This document shows, one piece after another, positions 25,865-37,440 of a DNA stretch of 64,000 bases. The stretch is taken from assembly GCF_038502225.1 (NCBI RefSeq), contig NC_091300.1:46351319-46415318 (forward strand). The letters run 5' to 3'. Positions within the stretch are counted from its first letter, which is position 1; each line of letters starts with the position of its first letter. The notes beneath the pieces are model-generated. The model had not been told where the DNA came from and ran no database searches. It was given only the letters and a program-made list of their open reading frames with translations. Made by a program: the position numbers and the translations under genes. The DNA comes from Cherax quadricarinatus. Lineage: Eukaryota; Arthropoda; Malacostraca; Decapoda; Parastacidae.

Positions 25865-26582
25865 GTTATGTTTATTATACACTGATAAAACCTATTTCAT
25901 TCATTTTGGGAACAAAGCTGCAAATGATCCAATTAACATAACGCTAAATGGATCATCAGTCACAAGACTCACAGAGAGAAAATTCCTAGGTATCCACCTT
26001 GACAGTAGCCTTAAGTTCCGGATACACATATAACAAATCACCAAGAAAATCTCCAAGACTGTAGGCATACTATCAAAGATAAGGTACTACGTTCCACAGT
26101 CAGCTCTCCTGGCACTGTACCATTCACTCATATACCCTTATCTTACATATGGAATTTGTGCATGGGGATCAACAACATTCAATCACCTAAAACCCCTCAT
26201 AACCCAGCAAAAGGCAGCAGTAAGAATGATAACAAATTCCCACTCCCGCCAGCATACTCCACCAATTTTCAAAAGTCTGAACCTGCTCACCATTAAGAAC
26301 ATCCATACTTATTCATGTACCTACTACATACACAGAACAATACACGCAAATATAAACCCTCCACTCAAACTTCTCCTCACCAACCTAAACAGGACACATG
26401 ACCACAACACAAGACACAGATCTCTTTTTGATATACCTCGTGTCCATATCACACTGTGTAAAAACTCTATGCACATAAAGGGCCCCAAAATATGGAATTT
26501 ATTACCAGAAGATATTAAAGTAACTCAGTCTGAAAATCAATTTAAGACTCTTCTCAAAACCCACTTTATCACCTTAGACTAA
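25865..26582 (+). pseudogene. LINE C3 ORF2 C-terminal piece with one in-frame stop
   Basis: A single frame interrupted only by TAA at 26031-26033 (R-I-H-I-stop-Q-I). It contains L-I-Y-P-Y-L-T-Y-G-I-C-A-W-G-S-T, H-N-T-R-H-R-S-L-F-D-I-P-R-V-H and I-K-G-P-K-I-W-N. About 78% of the residues I compared by eye agree with C2; this is a rough estimate. Confidence 0.8.
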
Positions 26583-26975
26583 ATGCTAAATACTCAGTAC
26601 ACACTTACTCACCTATGTACTCCCACATCATAACTTCAACAATCACATTGAACCTTTTATCCATTGTTGACACGAATATAATTGAATCATTGTTTTTCAC
26701 AAAAAACATTTTAGAATATAAATACGTATATATTTGCATTATACAAATTTTGATTCATTTATAATTAATATTCTACTGTACAACTATGAAATAATTACTA
26801 TCCTACTGTACAACTATGATACACTCCTTAGTATTAAGTAGAATGTAAGCCAATAATGTTAAGTTGGCCCATAATGCCAGGCATAATAGAGGCTCTTTGT
26901 ATTACAACCCACTATTGTATATACACAATCTCAATTTACTGTTTGCAAAGACATTAAATAAATAAATAAATACAC
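25865..26975 (+). mobile_element. LINE C copy C3, 5'-truncated
   Basis: Similarity starts near D-K-T-Y-F-I-H-F-G-N (after the RT catalytic motif), so all of RT A-C is missing. It runs to a stop at 26580-26582, then a 3' UTR ending in (aaat)n near 26951-26973, the same tail type as LINE C2. Confidence 0.82.
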
Positions 26976-27480
26976 TCGTTTGTATTTTTTATATGAGCCT
27001 GTGAGTTATATTAAATGATTGGTTAGCTGTTATAATTTTGTTACAATAAATTAACTTATTTATTGTATATTATGACTTTTAATTGAATTAGGATGGTAAC
27101 GTATTTATGAAACCCAGGTTTTTGCAAGCGTCCATTATACAACATCAGTGGCGGGTTGTTCAATTTTTTTCGTTTGTAGTCGAGGCAGTTGTACATAGCC
27201 AAAAATCGGACTCTTACACGAAGGAATTAGGGCATTATTTTCCTGCTTGTTTTCTGATGATTACATCGGTGTCTAACTCAAAATCTTGTGGGATAGTTAA
27301 ACTATGGTCGTCTTCCTTTGGATAAATTATAGATGTCCCCCTTTAAATGGACCCGTTTTCTCGAGGTGCAGAAATACTTAAAATAATTGTCAGTGATATT
27401 AATATTTCGTATGTAAAATCATTTATATGATATCGCAGTCTGATCAAATTTTTTTATAACTGTCATCTTTTATTCTCCAG
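26976..27480. other. No recognisable feature
   Basis: AT-rich; nothing I can support. Confidence 0.35.
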
Positions 27481-27765
27481 GTTGGCTGACTGTCTTCTGA
27501 TGCTATAATATTCAGTCTTTCTGGGTATGGGCACTGATATGCTTGGGCACTTTCTGCCTCCTGCGCCCAGCCTCTCTGCCTCATTCCAGTCAAGGCGCTT
27601 CCTCTGATCGTATTTACTTAGACCCCCTCCTTGTCTCTGCAACATTGCAAGCTCCTGATGATGTGTTGATTACAACATGAAAGGCCTAAAGCTAAATATT
27701 TCAATCCCCATGTGGCTTGTTCTGCACTGTGGAGATCGCCTGTTTGAGATCGTTTTGCATACATA
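27481..27765 (+). mobile_element. PLE 3'-end-like segment with hammerhead-like motif
   Basis: Non-coding segment ending just before TIR copy 4. It carries the hammerhead-like fold at 27650-27693 followed by an AT-rich tail, the arrangement seen after the PLE ORFs in this window. No ORF is attached, so the assignment to a PLE rests on that motif. Confidence 0.4.
27650..27693 (+). ncRNA. Hammerhead-ribozyme-like fold, core CTGATGA
   Basis: Core ctgatga at 27655-27661. Stem II pairs tgttg with caaca around atta. GAAA lies at 27679-27682, then self-complementary ggcc, T and A (CUA as NUH). Stem I is weak: agct (27650-27653) with agct (27690-27693) next to one C-A mismatch. Confidence 0.45.
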
Positions 27766-28330
27766 TGTCGTGCCGAATAGGTAAAATTGATCAATTAGCA
27801 AGAACTCGTTTAAAATAAAGTACATTCTAAAATTTCTTATTCGTTTGAAGATACATTTTTTCATTTGTGTTAATGTAAAAATTAATAATTTTGTGCCGAA
27901 AGAACCTTAGAAAACTTACCTAACCTTATTATAACAAGTGAAATTTAATTTAGCCTAATCCAACGAAATGCATTTTAGATAAGTTTATAATAACTTAATA
28001 ATAAACAAACACAATGAAATATAATTTTTTCGTTAGGTTAGAATAATTTTTTGCTAAATTATTGCATACACAAATTATCGCTTGCCTTATTCGGCAAGAA
28101 GAGTGATGCTATTTAAGCCAGACTCGCAAGTTTTACCTATTCGGATTATTAAATGGTTATAACTATGACCATAATTTTTAAAGAGGTGGACCGGTAAGCC
28201 AGCGGAAGGCCTCGGTCAGATGACCAAAAGCTCCAACGGCGGGTCATCATCTGACTAAGACCTGCGTCAGAAAGCACTTAACCTGTTTCCTGACGAACCT
28301 TACCAAACCTTTTACCTATTCGGTACGACA
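27766..28330 (-). mobile_element. MITE-like TIR element, copy 4, carrying a SINE
   Basis: Left end tgtcgtgccgaata and right end attcggtacgaca are inverted repeats flanked by TA. Internally homologous to copies 1-3. A 165-bp insertion (28145-28309) interrupts the right TIR. Confidence 0.82.
28145..28309 (+). mobile_element. SINE E, apparently full length, inside TIR copy 4
   Basis: A 165-bp insert bounded by a 14-bp direct repeat ttttacctattcgg (28131-28144 and 28310-28323). It contains ggtggaccggtaagccagcg and cgggtcatcatctgac. I see no A/B boxes or ORF, so the origin of the head is unknown. A diverged copy is at 24957-25090. Confidence 0.75.
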
Positions 28331-28403
28331 TATGTATATTAAACCGAGAAAATAATAAATAATTATAATTATTTAATGATTACCGAGGATGTGAACTTGA
28401 GTG

Positions 28404-30555
28404 AGAGGTCACCAGACCTGTGAGAGGTCACCAGACCTGTGAGAGGTCACCAGACCTGTGAGAGGTCACCAGACCTGTGAGAGGTCACCAGACCTGTGAG
28501 AGGTCACCAGACCTGTGAGAGGTCACCAGACCTGTGAGAGGTCACCAGACCTGTGAGAGGTCACCAGACCTGTGAGAGGTCACCAGACCTGTGAGAGGTC
28601 ACCAGACCTGTGAGAGGTCACCAGACCTGTGAGAGATCACCAGACCTGTGAGAGGTCACCAGACCTGTGAGAGGTCACCAAACCTGTGAGAGGTCACCAG
28701 ACCTGTGAGAGATCACCGGACCTGTGAGAGGTCACCAGACCTGTGAGAGGTCACCAGACCTGTGAGAGATCACCAGACCTGTGAGAGGTCACCAAACCTG
28801 TGAGAGGTCACCAGACTTGTGAGAGGTCACCAGACCTGTGAGAGTTCACCAGACCTGTGAGAGGTCACCAGACCTGTGAGAGATCACCAGACCTGTGAGA
28901 GGTCACCAGACCTGTGAGAGGTCACCAGACCTGTGAGAGGTCACCAGACCTGTGAGAGATCACCAGACCTGTGAGAGGTCACCAGACCTGTGAGAGGTCA
29001 CCAGACCTGTGAGAGATCACCAGACCTGTGAGAGGTCACCAGACCTGTGAGAGATCACCAGACCTGTGAGAGGTCACCAGACCTGTGAGAGATCACCAGA
29101 CCTGTGAAAGGTCACCAGACCTGTGAGAGATCAACAGACCTGTGAGAGATCACCAGACCTGTGAGAGGTCACCAGACCTGTGAGAGATCACCAGACCTGT
29201 GAAAGGTCACCAGACCTGTGAGAGATCAACAGACCTGTGAGAGATCACCAGACCTGTGAGAGGTCACCAGACCTGTGAGAGATCACCAGACCTGTGAAAG
29301 GTCACCAGACCTGTGAGAGATCAACAGACCTGTGAGAGATCACCAGACCTGTGAGAGGTCACCAGACCTGTGAGAGGTCACCAGACCTGTGAGAGGTCAC
29401 CAGACCTGTGAGAGGTCACCAGACCTGTGTGAGGTCACCAGACCTGTGAGAGGTCACCAGACCTGTGAGAGATCACCAGACCTGTGAGAGGTCACCAGAC
29501 CTGTGAGAGGTCACCAGGCCTGTGAGAGATCACCAGACCTGTGTGAGGTCACCAGACCTGTGAGAGGTCACCAGACCTGTGAGAGGTCACCAGACCTGTG
29601 AGAGGTCACCAGGCCTGTGAGAGGTCACCAGACCTGTGAGAGGTCACCAGACCTGTGTGAGGTCACCAGACCTGTGAGAGGTCACCAGACCTGTGAGAGG
29701 TCACAGGACCTGTGAGAGGTCACCAGACCTGTGAGAGGTCACCAGACCTGTGAGAGGTCACCAGACCTGTGAGAGGTCACCAGACCTGTGAGAGGTCACC
29801 AGACCTGTGAGAGGTCACCAGACCTGTGAGAGGTCACCAGACCTGTGAGAGGTCACCAGACCTGTGAGAGGTCACAGGACCTGTGAGAGGTCACCAGACC
29901 TGTGAGAGGTCACCAGACCTGTGAGAGGTCACCAGACCTGTGAGAGGTCACCAGACCTGTGAGAGGTCACCAGACCTGTGAGAGGTCACCAGACCTGTGA
30001 GAGGTCACCAGACCTGTGAGAGGTCACCAGACCTGTGAGAGGTCACCAGACCTGTGTGAGGTCACCAGACCTGTGAGAGGTCACCAGACCTGTGAGAGGT
30101 CACCAGACCTGGGAGAGGGGACCAGACCTGTCACCAGAGAGGTCACCAGACCTGTGAGAGGTCACCAGACCTGTGAGAGGTCACCAGACCTGTGAGAGGT
30201 CACCAGACCTGTGAGAGGTCACCAGGCCTGTGAGAGGTCACCAGACCTGTGAGAGGTCACCAGACCTGTGAGAGGTCACCAGACCTGTGAGAGGTCACCA
30301 GACCTGTGAGAGGTCACCAGACCTGTGAGAGGTCACCAGACCTGTGAGAGGTCACCAGACCTGTGAGAGGTCACCAGACCTGTGAGAGGTCACCAGACCT
30401 GTGAGAGGTCACCAGACCTGTGTGAGGTCACCAGACCTGTGAGAGGTCACCAGACCTGTAAGAGGTCACCAGACCTGTAAGAGGTCACCAGACCTGTGAG
30501 AGGCCACCAGACCTGTGAGAGGTCACCAGACCTGAGAGAGGTCACCAGACCGGTA
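28404..30555. repeat. 2.15-kb minisatellite, unit 19 bp
   Basis: About 113 copies of ctgtgagaggtcaccagac with variants (agatc, gtgag, aaacc). The middle (29080-29350) shows a repeated three-to-four-unit pattern with gaaagg and atcaac variants, indicating local higher-order duplication. Confidence 0.95.
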
Positions 30556-31264
30556 ACACTGTAACATGACCTCAGAAACAGTACCAGCAGTATCGTAAAA
30601 TTATTCTCTTTGATATAAAGGTGAGACTTGGGAATTTAATACGTATTTCCTCTTATTAATTTATCAGATAAACCAGGATATATTAACGTATTATATAAAA
30701 TTATTTTACTGTTCTAAATATAATTTAATGGAGCTATTTATTTTTTACCTTAGACGAAAATAATCTGTAACTTATAAATTTTTTGTACCACTAAAAATTT
30801 GGTAGAAATATTTTCTCAAAGGATTGAAAAGCAAAACGTCAGTATCTTCACTGACCTTCAGGATTTACTGAGAGTGTTTAAATACTTGTTATGGTAGAGA
30901 AGCTTCGCTCTATGATCGTAGATTTTGGCAGAAACATTCAGTAAGTTCAAGTGGCTACCTACGTCACTGTAAATTCAAGTGGCTACCTACGTCACTGTAA
31001 ATCTTTTACAAGTCACTGATATTTATTAAACTAAATATTTGTTAAAACATTACTTTTCAAATTCTTCTGATATATCAAAAATTTTAAAGTTAGGATTTAA
31101 ATGATAACAAATCGGTTATTTCTATAATTACAATTCAGTACTTGAAGAGCAATCAGGGAGCGAATAAACGCGCTAAGATTCTTAAAGAATTAAAATTTAC
31201 GAAATGGAATTAACCTGGACACCATCAAGAAGTATTTCTGAAATGTTGTCTGCTAAGGTTCATT
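30556..31264. other. No gene; one short tandem duplication
   Basis: AT-rich. The block ttcaagtggctacctacgtc plus actgtaaa (28 bp) occurs twice in tandem at about 30947-31002. Confidence 0.5.
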
Positions 31265-33440
31265 AGGAAGGTAGGAGGAACAGAGTTAGGCGGGAGAACA
31301 GCAGGGAGAAAGTAATAGAGAGAAAGTAGTAAAGTAGGGAGAAAGTAGTAGAGAGAAAGTAGTAAAGTAGGGAGAAAGTAGTAGAGAGAAAGTAGTAAAG
31401 TAGGGAGAAAGTAATAGAGAGAAAGAAGTAAAGTAGGGAGAAAGTAGTAAAGTAGGGAGAAAGTAGTAGAGAGAAAGTAGTAAAGTAAGGAGAAAGTAAT
31501 AGAGAGAAAGAAGCAAAGTAGGGAGAAAGTAGTAAAGTAGGGAGAAAGTAGTAGAGAGAAAGTAGTAAAGTAAGGAGAAAGTAATAGAGAGAAAGAAGTA
31601 AAGTAGGGAGAAAGTAGTAAAGTAGGGAGAAAATAGTAAAGTAGGGAGAAAGTAGTAGAGAGAAAGTAGTAAAGTAGGGAGAAAGTAGTAAAGTAGGGAG
31701 AAAATAGTAAAGAAGGGAGAAAGTAGTAGAGAGAAAGTAGTAAAGTAGGGAGAAAGTAATAGAGAGAAAGAAGTAAAGTAGGGAGAAAGTAGTAAAGTAG
31801 GGAGAAAGTAGTAAAGTAGGGAGAAAGTAGTAGAGAGAAAGTAGTAAAGTAAGGAGAAAGTAATAGAGAGAAAGAAGTAAAGTAGGGAGAAAGTAGTAAA
31901 GTAGGGAGAAAGTAGTAGAGAGAAAGTAGTAAAGTAAGGAGAAAGTAATAGAGAGAAAGAAGTAAAGTAGGGAGAAAGTAGTAAAGCAGGGAGAAAATAG
32001 TAAAGTAGGGAGAAAGTAATAGGGAGAAAGTAGTAAAGTAGGGAGAAAGTAGTAAAGTAAGGAGAAAATAGTAAAGAAGGGAGAAAGAAGTAAAGTAGGG
32101 AGAAAGTAGTAGAGTAAGGAGAAAATAGTAAAGAAGGGAGAAAGTAGTAAAGTAGGGAGAAAGTAGTAAAGCAGGGAGAAAATAGTAAAGTAGGGAGAAA
32201 GTAATAGGGAGAAAGTAGTAAAGTAGGGAGAAAGTAGTAAAGTAAGGAGAAAATAGTAAAGAAGGGAGAAAGTAGTAAAGTAGGGAGAAAGTAATAGAGA
32301 GAAAGAAGTAAAGTAGGGAGAAAGTAGTAGAGAGAAAGTAGTAAAGTAAGGAGAAAGTAATAGAGAGAAAGAAGTAAAGTAGGGAGAAAGTAGTAAAGTA
32401 GGGAGAAATTAGTAAAGTAGGGAGAAAGTAGTAAAGTAGGGAGAAAGTAGTAAAGTAGGGAGAAAATAGTAAAGAAGGGAGAAAGTAGTAGAGAGAAAGT
32501 AGTAAAGTAGGGAGAAAATAGTAAGGTAGGGAGAAAGTATTAAAGTAGGGAGAAAGTAGCAGAGAGAAAGTAGTAAAGTAGCAGGAAAGTAGTAGAGAGA
32601 AAGTAGTAAAGTAGGGAGAAAGTAGTAGAGAGAAATTAGTAAAGCAGGAAGAAAGTAGTAGAGAGAGCAAGTAGTAAAGTAGGGAGAAAGTAGTAGAGAG
32701 AAAGTAGTAAAGTAGGGAGAAAGTAGTAGAGAGAAAGTAGTAAAGCAGGGAGAAAGTAGTAGAGAGAAAGTAGTAAAGTAGGGAGAAAGTAGTAGAGAGA
32801 AAGTAGTAAAGCAGGGAGAAAGTAGTAGAGAAAGTAGTAAAGCAAAGAGAAAGTAGTAAAGTAGGGAGAAATTAGTAGAAAGAAAGTAGTAAAGAAGGGA
32901 GAAAGTAGTAGAGAGAAAGTAGTAAAGTAGGGAGAAAGTAGTAAAGAGAAAGTAGTAAAGTTGGGAGAAAGTAGTAGAGAGAAAGTACTAAAGCAGGGAG
33001 AAAGCAGTAGAGAGAAAGTAGTAAAGCAGGGAGAAAGTAGTAGAGAGAAAGTAGTAAAGCAGGAGAAAGCAGTAGAGAGAAAGTAGTAAAGTAGGGAGAA
33101 AGTAATAGAGAGAAAGTAGTAAAGTAGGGAGAAAGTAGTAGAGAGAAAGTAGTAAACCAGGGAGAAAGTAGTAAAGTAGGGAGAAAGTAGTAAAATAGGG
33201 AGAAAATAGTAAAGTAGCGAGAAAATAGTAAAGTAGGGAGAAAGTAGTAAAGCAGGAAGAAAGCAGAAAAGAAGGGAGAAAATAGTAAAGTAGGGAGAAA
33301 GTAGTAAAGCAGGGAGAAAATAGTAAAGTAAGGAGAAAGTAGTAAAGCACGGAGAAAATAGTAAAGTAGGGAGAAAATAGTAAAGCAGGAAGAAAGCAGA
33401 AAAGTAGGGAGAAAATAGTAAAGTAGGGAGAAAGTAGTAA
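31265..33440. repeat. Purine-rich array 1 (gggagaaagtagtaaagta, 19 bp, with 14-bp variants)
   Basis: Mixed 19-bp units gggagaaagtagtaaagta and shorter agagagaaagtagt units, in changing order. Long open frames on the complement (F-S-L-L-Y-Y-F-L-P) are an effect of composition. Confidence 0.93.
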
Positions 33441-36400
33441 CAAAGGAAAGCAGTACTAAGGAAGGGAGGCAATAGTAAGGGAGGGAGTCAGTAGTAAGGG
33501 AGGGAGGCAGGAGTAAGGGAGGGAGCCAGGAGTAAGGTAGGGAGACAGTAGTAAGGGAAGGAAGCAGTAGTAAGGGAGGGAGGCAGTAGTAAGGGAGGGA
33601 GGCAGTAGTAAGGGAGGGAGGCAGTAGTAAGGGAGGGAGGCAGTAGTAAGGGAGGGAGGCAGGAGTAAGGTAGGGAGACAGTAGTAAGGGAGGGAGGCAG
33701 TAGTAAGGGAGGGAGGCAGTAGTAAGGGAGGGAGGCAGTAGTAAGGGAGGGAGGCAGTAGTAAGGGAGGGAGGCAGTAGTAAGGGAGGGAGGCAGTAGTA
33801 AGGGAGGGAGGCAGTAGTAAGGGAGGGAGGCAGTAGTAAGGGAGGGAGGCAGTAGTAAGGGACGGAGGCAGTAGTAAGGGAGGGAGGCAGTAGTAAGGAA
33901 GGGAGGCAGTAGTAAGGGAGGGAGGCAGTAGTAAGGGAGGGAGGCAGTAGTAAGGGAGGGAGGCAGTAGTAAGAGAGGGAGGCAGTAGTAAGGGAGGGAG
34001 GCAGTAGTAAGGGTGGGAGGCAGTAGTAAGGGAGGGAGGCAGTAGAAAGGGAGGGAGGCAGTAGTAAGGGAGGGAGGCAGTAGTAAGGGAGGGAGGCAGG
34101 AGTAAGGTAGGGAGACAGTAGTAAGGGAGGGAGGCAGTAGTAAGGGAGGGAGGCAGTAGTAAGGGAGGGAGGCAGTAGTAAGGGAGGGAGGTACAGTAGT
34201 AAGGGAGGGAGGTACAGTAGTGAGGGAGGGAGGCAGTAGTAAGGGAGGGAGGCAGTAGTAAGGCAGGGAGGCAGTAGTAAGGGAGGGAGGCAGTAGTAAG
34301 GGAGGGAGGCAGTAGTAAGGGAGGGAGGCAGTAGTAAGGGAGGGAGGCAGTAGTAAGGAAGGGAGGCAGTAGTAAGGGAGGGAGGCAGTAGTAAGGGACG
34401 GAGGCAGTAGTAAGGGAGGGAGGCAGTAGTAAGAGAGGGACACAGTAGTAAGGGAGGGAGGCAGTAGTAAGGGTGGGAGGCAGTAGTAAGGGAGGGAGGC
34501 AGTAGAAAGGGAGGGAGGCAGTAGTAAGGGAGGGAGGCAGTAGTAAGGGACGGAGGCAGTAGTAAGGGAGGGAGGCAGTAGTAAGGAAGGGAGGCAGTAG
34601 TAAGGAAGGGAGGCAGTAGTGAGGGAGGGAGACAGTAGTAAGGGAAGGAGGCAGTAGTAAGGAAGGGAGGCAGTAGTAAGGGAGGGAGGCAGTAGTAAGA
34701 AAGGGAGGCAGTAGTAAGGGAGGGAGGCAGTAGTAAGGGAGGGAGGCAGTAGTAAGGAAGGAAGGCAGTAGTAAGGGAGGGAGGCAGTAGTAGGGGAAGG
34801 AGGCAGTAGTAAGGAAGGAAGGCAGTAGTAAGGGAGGGAGGTAGTAGTAAGGGAGGGAGGCAGTAGTAAGGGAGGGAGGCAGTGGTAAGGGATGGAGGTA
34901 GTAGTAAGGGACGGAGGCAGTAGTAAGGGAGGGAGGCAGTAGTAAGGGACGGAGGCAGTAGTAAGGGAGGGAGGCAGTAGTAAGGGAGGGAGGCAGTAGT
35001 AAGGGAGGGAGGCACTAGTAAGGAAGGGAGGCAGTAGTAAGAAAGTGAGGTAGTAGAAAGGGAGGGAGGCAGTAGTAAGGAAAGGAGGCTGTAGTAAGGA
35101 AGTGAGGCAGTAGTAAGGGAGGGAGGTAGTAGTAAGGGAGGGAGGCAGTAGCAAGGGAGGGAGGCAGTAGTAAGGGAGGGAGGCAGTAGAAAGGGAGGGA
35201 GGCAGTAGTAAGGAAAGGAGGCAGTATTAAGGAAGGGAGGCAGTAGTAAGGGAGGGAGGCAGTAGTAAGGGAGGGAGGCAGTAGTAAGGAAAGGAGGCAG
35301 TAGTAAGGAAGGGAGGCAGTAGTAAGGGAGGGAGGTAGCAGTAAGGGAGGGAGGCAGTAGCAAGGGAGGGAGGCAGTAGTAAGGGAGGGAGGCAGTAGAA
35401 AGGGAGGGAGGCAGTAGTAAGTAATGGAGGCAGTAGTAAGAATTGAGGCAGTATTAAGGAAGGGAGGCAGTAGTAAGGGAGGGAGGCAGTAGTAAGGGAG
35501 GGAGGCAGTAGAAAGGGAGGGAGGCAGTAGTAAGGGAGGGAGGCAGTAGAAAGGGAGGGAGGCAGTAGTAAGGGAGGGAGGCAGGAGTAAAGAAGGGAGG
35601 CAGTAGTAAGGGAGGGAGGCAGTAGTAAGGAAGGGAGGCAGTAGAAAGAGAGGGAGGCAGTAGTAAGGGAGGGAGGTAGCAGTAAGGGAGGGAGGCAGTA
35701 GCAAGGGAGGGAGGCAGTAGTAAGGGAGGGAGGCAGTAGAAAGGGAGGGAGGCAGTAGTAAGGAATGGAGGCAGTAGTAAGAATTGAGGCAGTATTAAGG
35801 AAGGGAGGCAGTAGTAAGGGAGGGAGGCAGTAGTAAGGGAGGGAGGCAGTAGAAAGGGAGGGAGGCAGTAGTAAGGGAGGGAGGCAGTAGAAAGGGAGGG
35901 AGGCAGTAGTAAGGGAGGGAGGCAGGAGTAAAGAACGGAGGCAGTAGTAAGGGAGCGAGGCAGTAGTAAGGGAGGGAGGCAGTAGAAAGAGAGGGAGGCA
36001 GTAGTAAGGGAGGGAGGCAGTAGTAAGAATTGAGGCAGTAGTAAGGAAGAGAGGCAGTAGTAAGGGAGGGAGGCAGTAGTAAGGGAGGGAGGCAGTAGAA
36101 AGGGAGGGAGGCAGTAGTAAGGGAGGGAGGCAGTAGAAAGGGAGGGAGGCAGAAGTAAGGGAGGGAGGCAGGAGTAAGGAAGGGAAGCAGTAGTAAGGGA
36201 GGGAGGCAGTAGTAAGGGAGGGAGGCAGTAGTAAGGGAGGGAGGCAGTAGTAAGGGAGGGAGGCAGTAGTAAGGGAGGGAGGCAGTAGTAAGGAAGGGAG
36301 GCAGTAGTAAGGGAGGGAGGCAGTAGTAAGGGAGGGAGGCAGTAGTAAGGGAGGGAGGCAGTAGTAAGGGTGGGAGGCAGTAGTAAGGAAGGAAGGCAGT

Positions 36401-37440
36401 AGTAAGGGAGGGAGGCAGTATTAAGGGAGGGAGGCAGTAGTAAGGGAGGGAGGCAGTAGTAAGGGAGGGAGGCAGTAGTAAGGGAGGGAGGCAGTAGTAA
36501 GGAAAGGAGGCAGTAGTAAGGGAGGGAGGCAGTAGTAAGGGAGGGAGGCACTAGCAAGGGAGGGAGGCAGTAGTAAGGAAAGGAGGCAGTAGTAAGGAAG
36601 GGAGGCAGTAGTAAGGGAGGGAGGTAGTAGTAAGGGAGGGAGGCAGAAGCAAGGGAGGGAGGCAGTAGTAAGGGAGGAAGGCAGTAGAAAGGGAGGGAGG
36701 CAGTAGTAAGGGAGGGAGGCAGTAGTGAGAAAGGGAGGCAGTAGTAAGGAAGGGAGGCAGTAGTAAGGGAGGGAGGCAGTAGTAAGGGAGGAAGGCAGTA
36801 GAAAGGGAGGGAGGCAGTAGTAAGAGAGGGAGGCAGTAGTAAGGAAGGTAGGCAGTAGTAAGGAAGGGAGGCAGTAGTAAGGGAGGGAGGCAGTAGTAAG
36901 GGAGGGAGGCAGTAGTAAGGAAGGGAGGCAGTAGTAAGGAAGGGAGGCAGTAGTAAGGGAGGGAGGCAGTAGTAAGGGACGGAGGCAGTAGTAAGGAAGG
37001 TAGGCAGTAGTAAGGAAGGGAGGCAGTAGTAAGGGAGGGAGGCAGTAGTAAGGGAGGGAGGCAGTAGTAAGGAAGGGAGGCAGTAGTAAGGAAGGGAGGC
37101 AGTAGTAAGGGAGGGAGGCAGTACTAAGGGACGGAGGCAGTAGTAAGGGAGGGAGGCAGTACTAAGGGAGGGAGGCAGTAGTAAGGAAGGGAGGCAGTAG
37201 TAAGGAAGGGAGGCAGTAGTAAGGGAGGGAGGCAGTAGTAAGGGACGGAGGCAGTAGTAAGGGAGGGAGGCAGTAGTAAGGGAGGGAGGCAGTAGTAAGG
37301 GACGGAGGCAGTAGTAAGAGACGGAGGCAGTAGTAAGGGAGGGAGGCAGTAGTAAGGAAGGAGGCAGTATTAAGGAAGGGAGGCAGTAGTAAGGAAGGGA
37401 GGCAGTAGTAAAATGGGGAGGCAGTAGTAAGGGAAGCATT
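33441..37440. repeat. Purine-rich array 2 (aagggagggaggcagtagt, 19 bp)
   Basis: About 210 copies with substitutions such as gaagg, gacgg and tagaaag. It differs from array 3 mainly by an extra gagg, and from array 1 by point changes. Confidence 0.93.

Noticed and set aside
28404..30555. Possible CRISPR array
   Set aside because: Direct repeats follow one another with no unique spacers, there are no cas genes, and the context is eukaryotic. The 25-bp array at 9.5-10.3 kb fails for the same reason.
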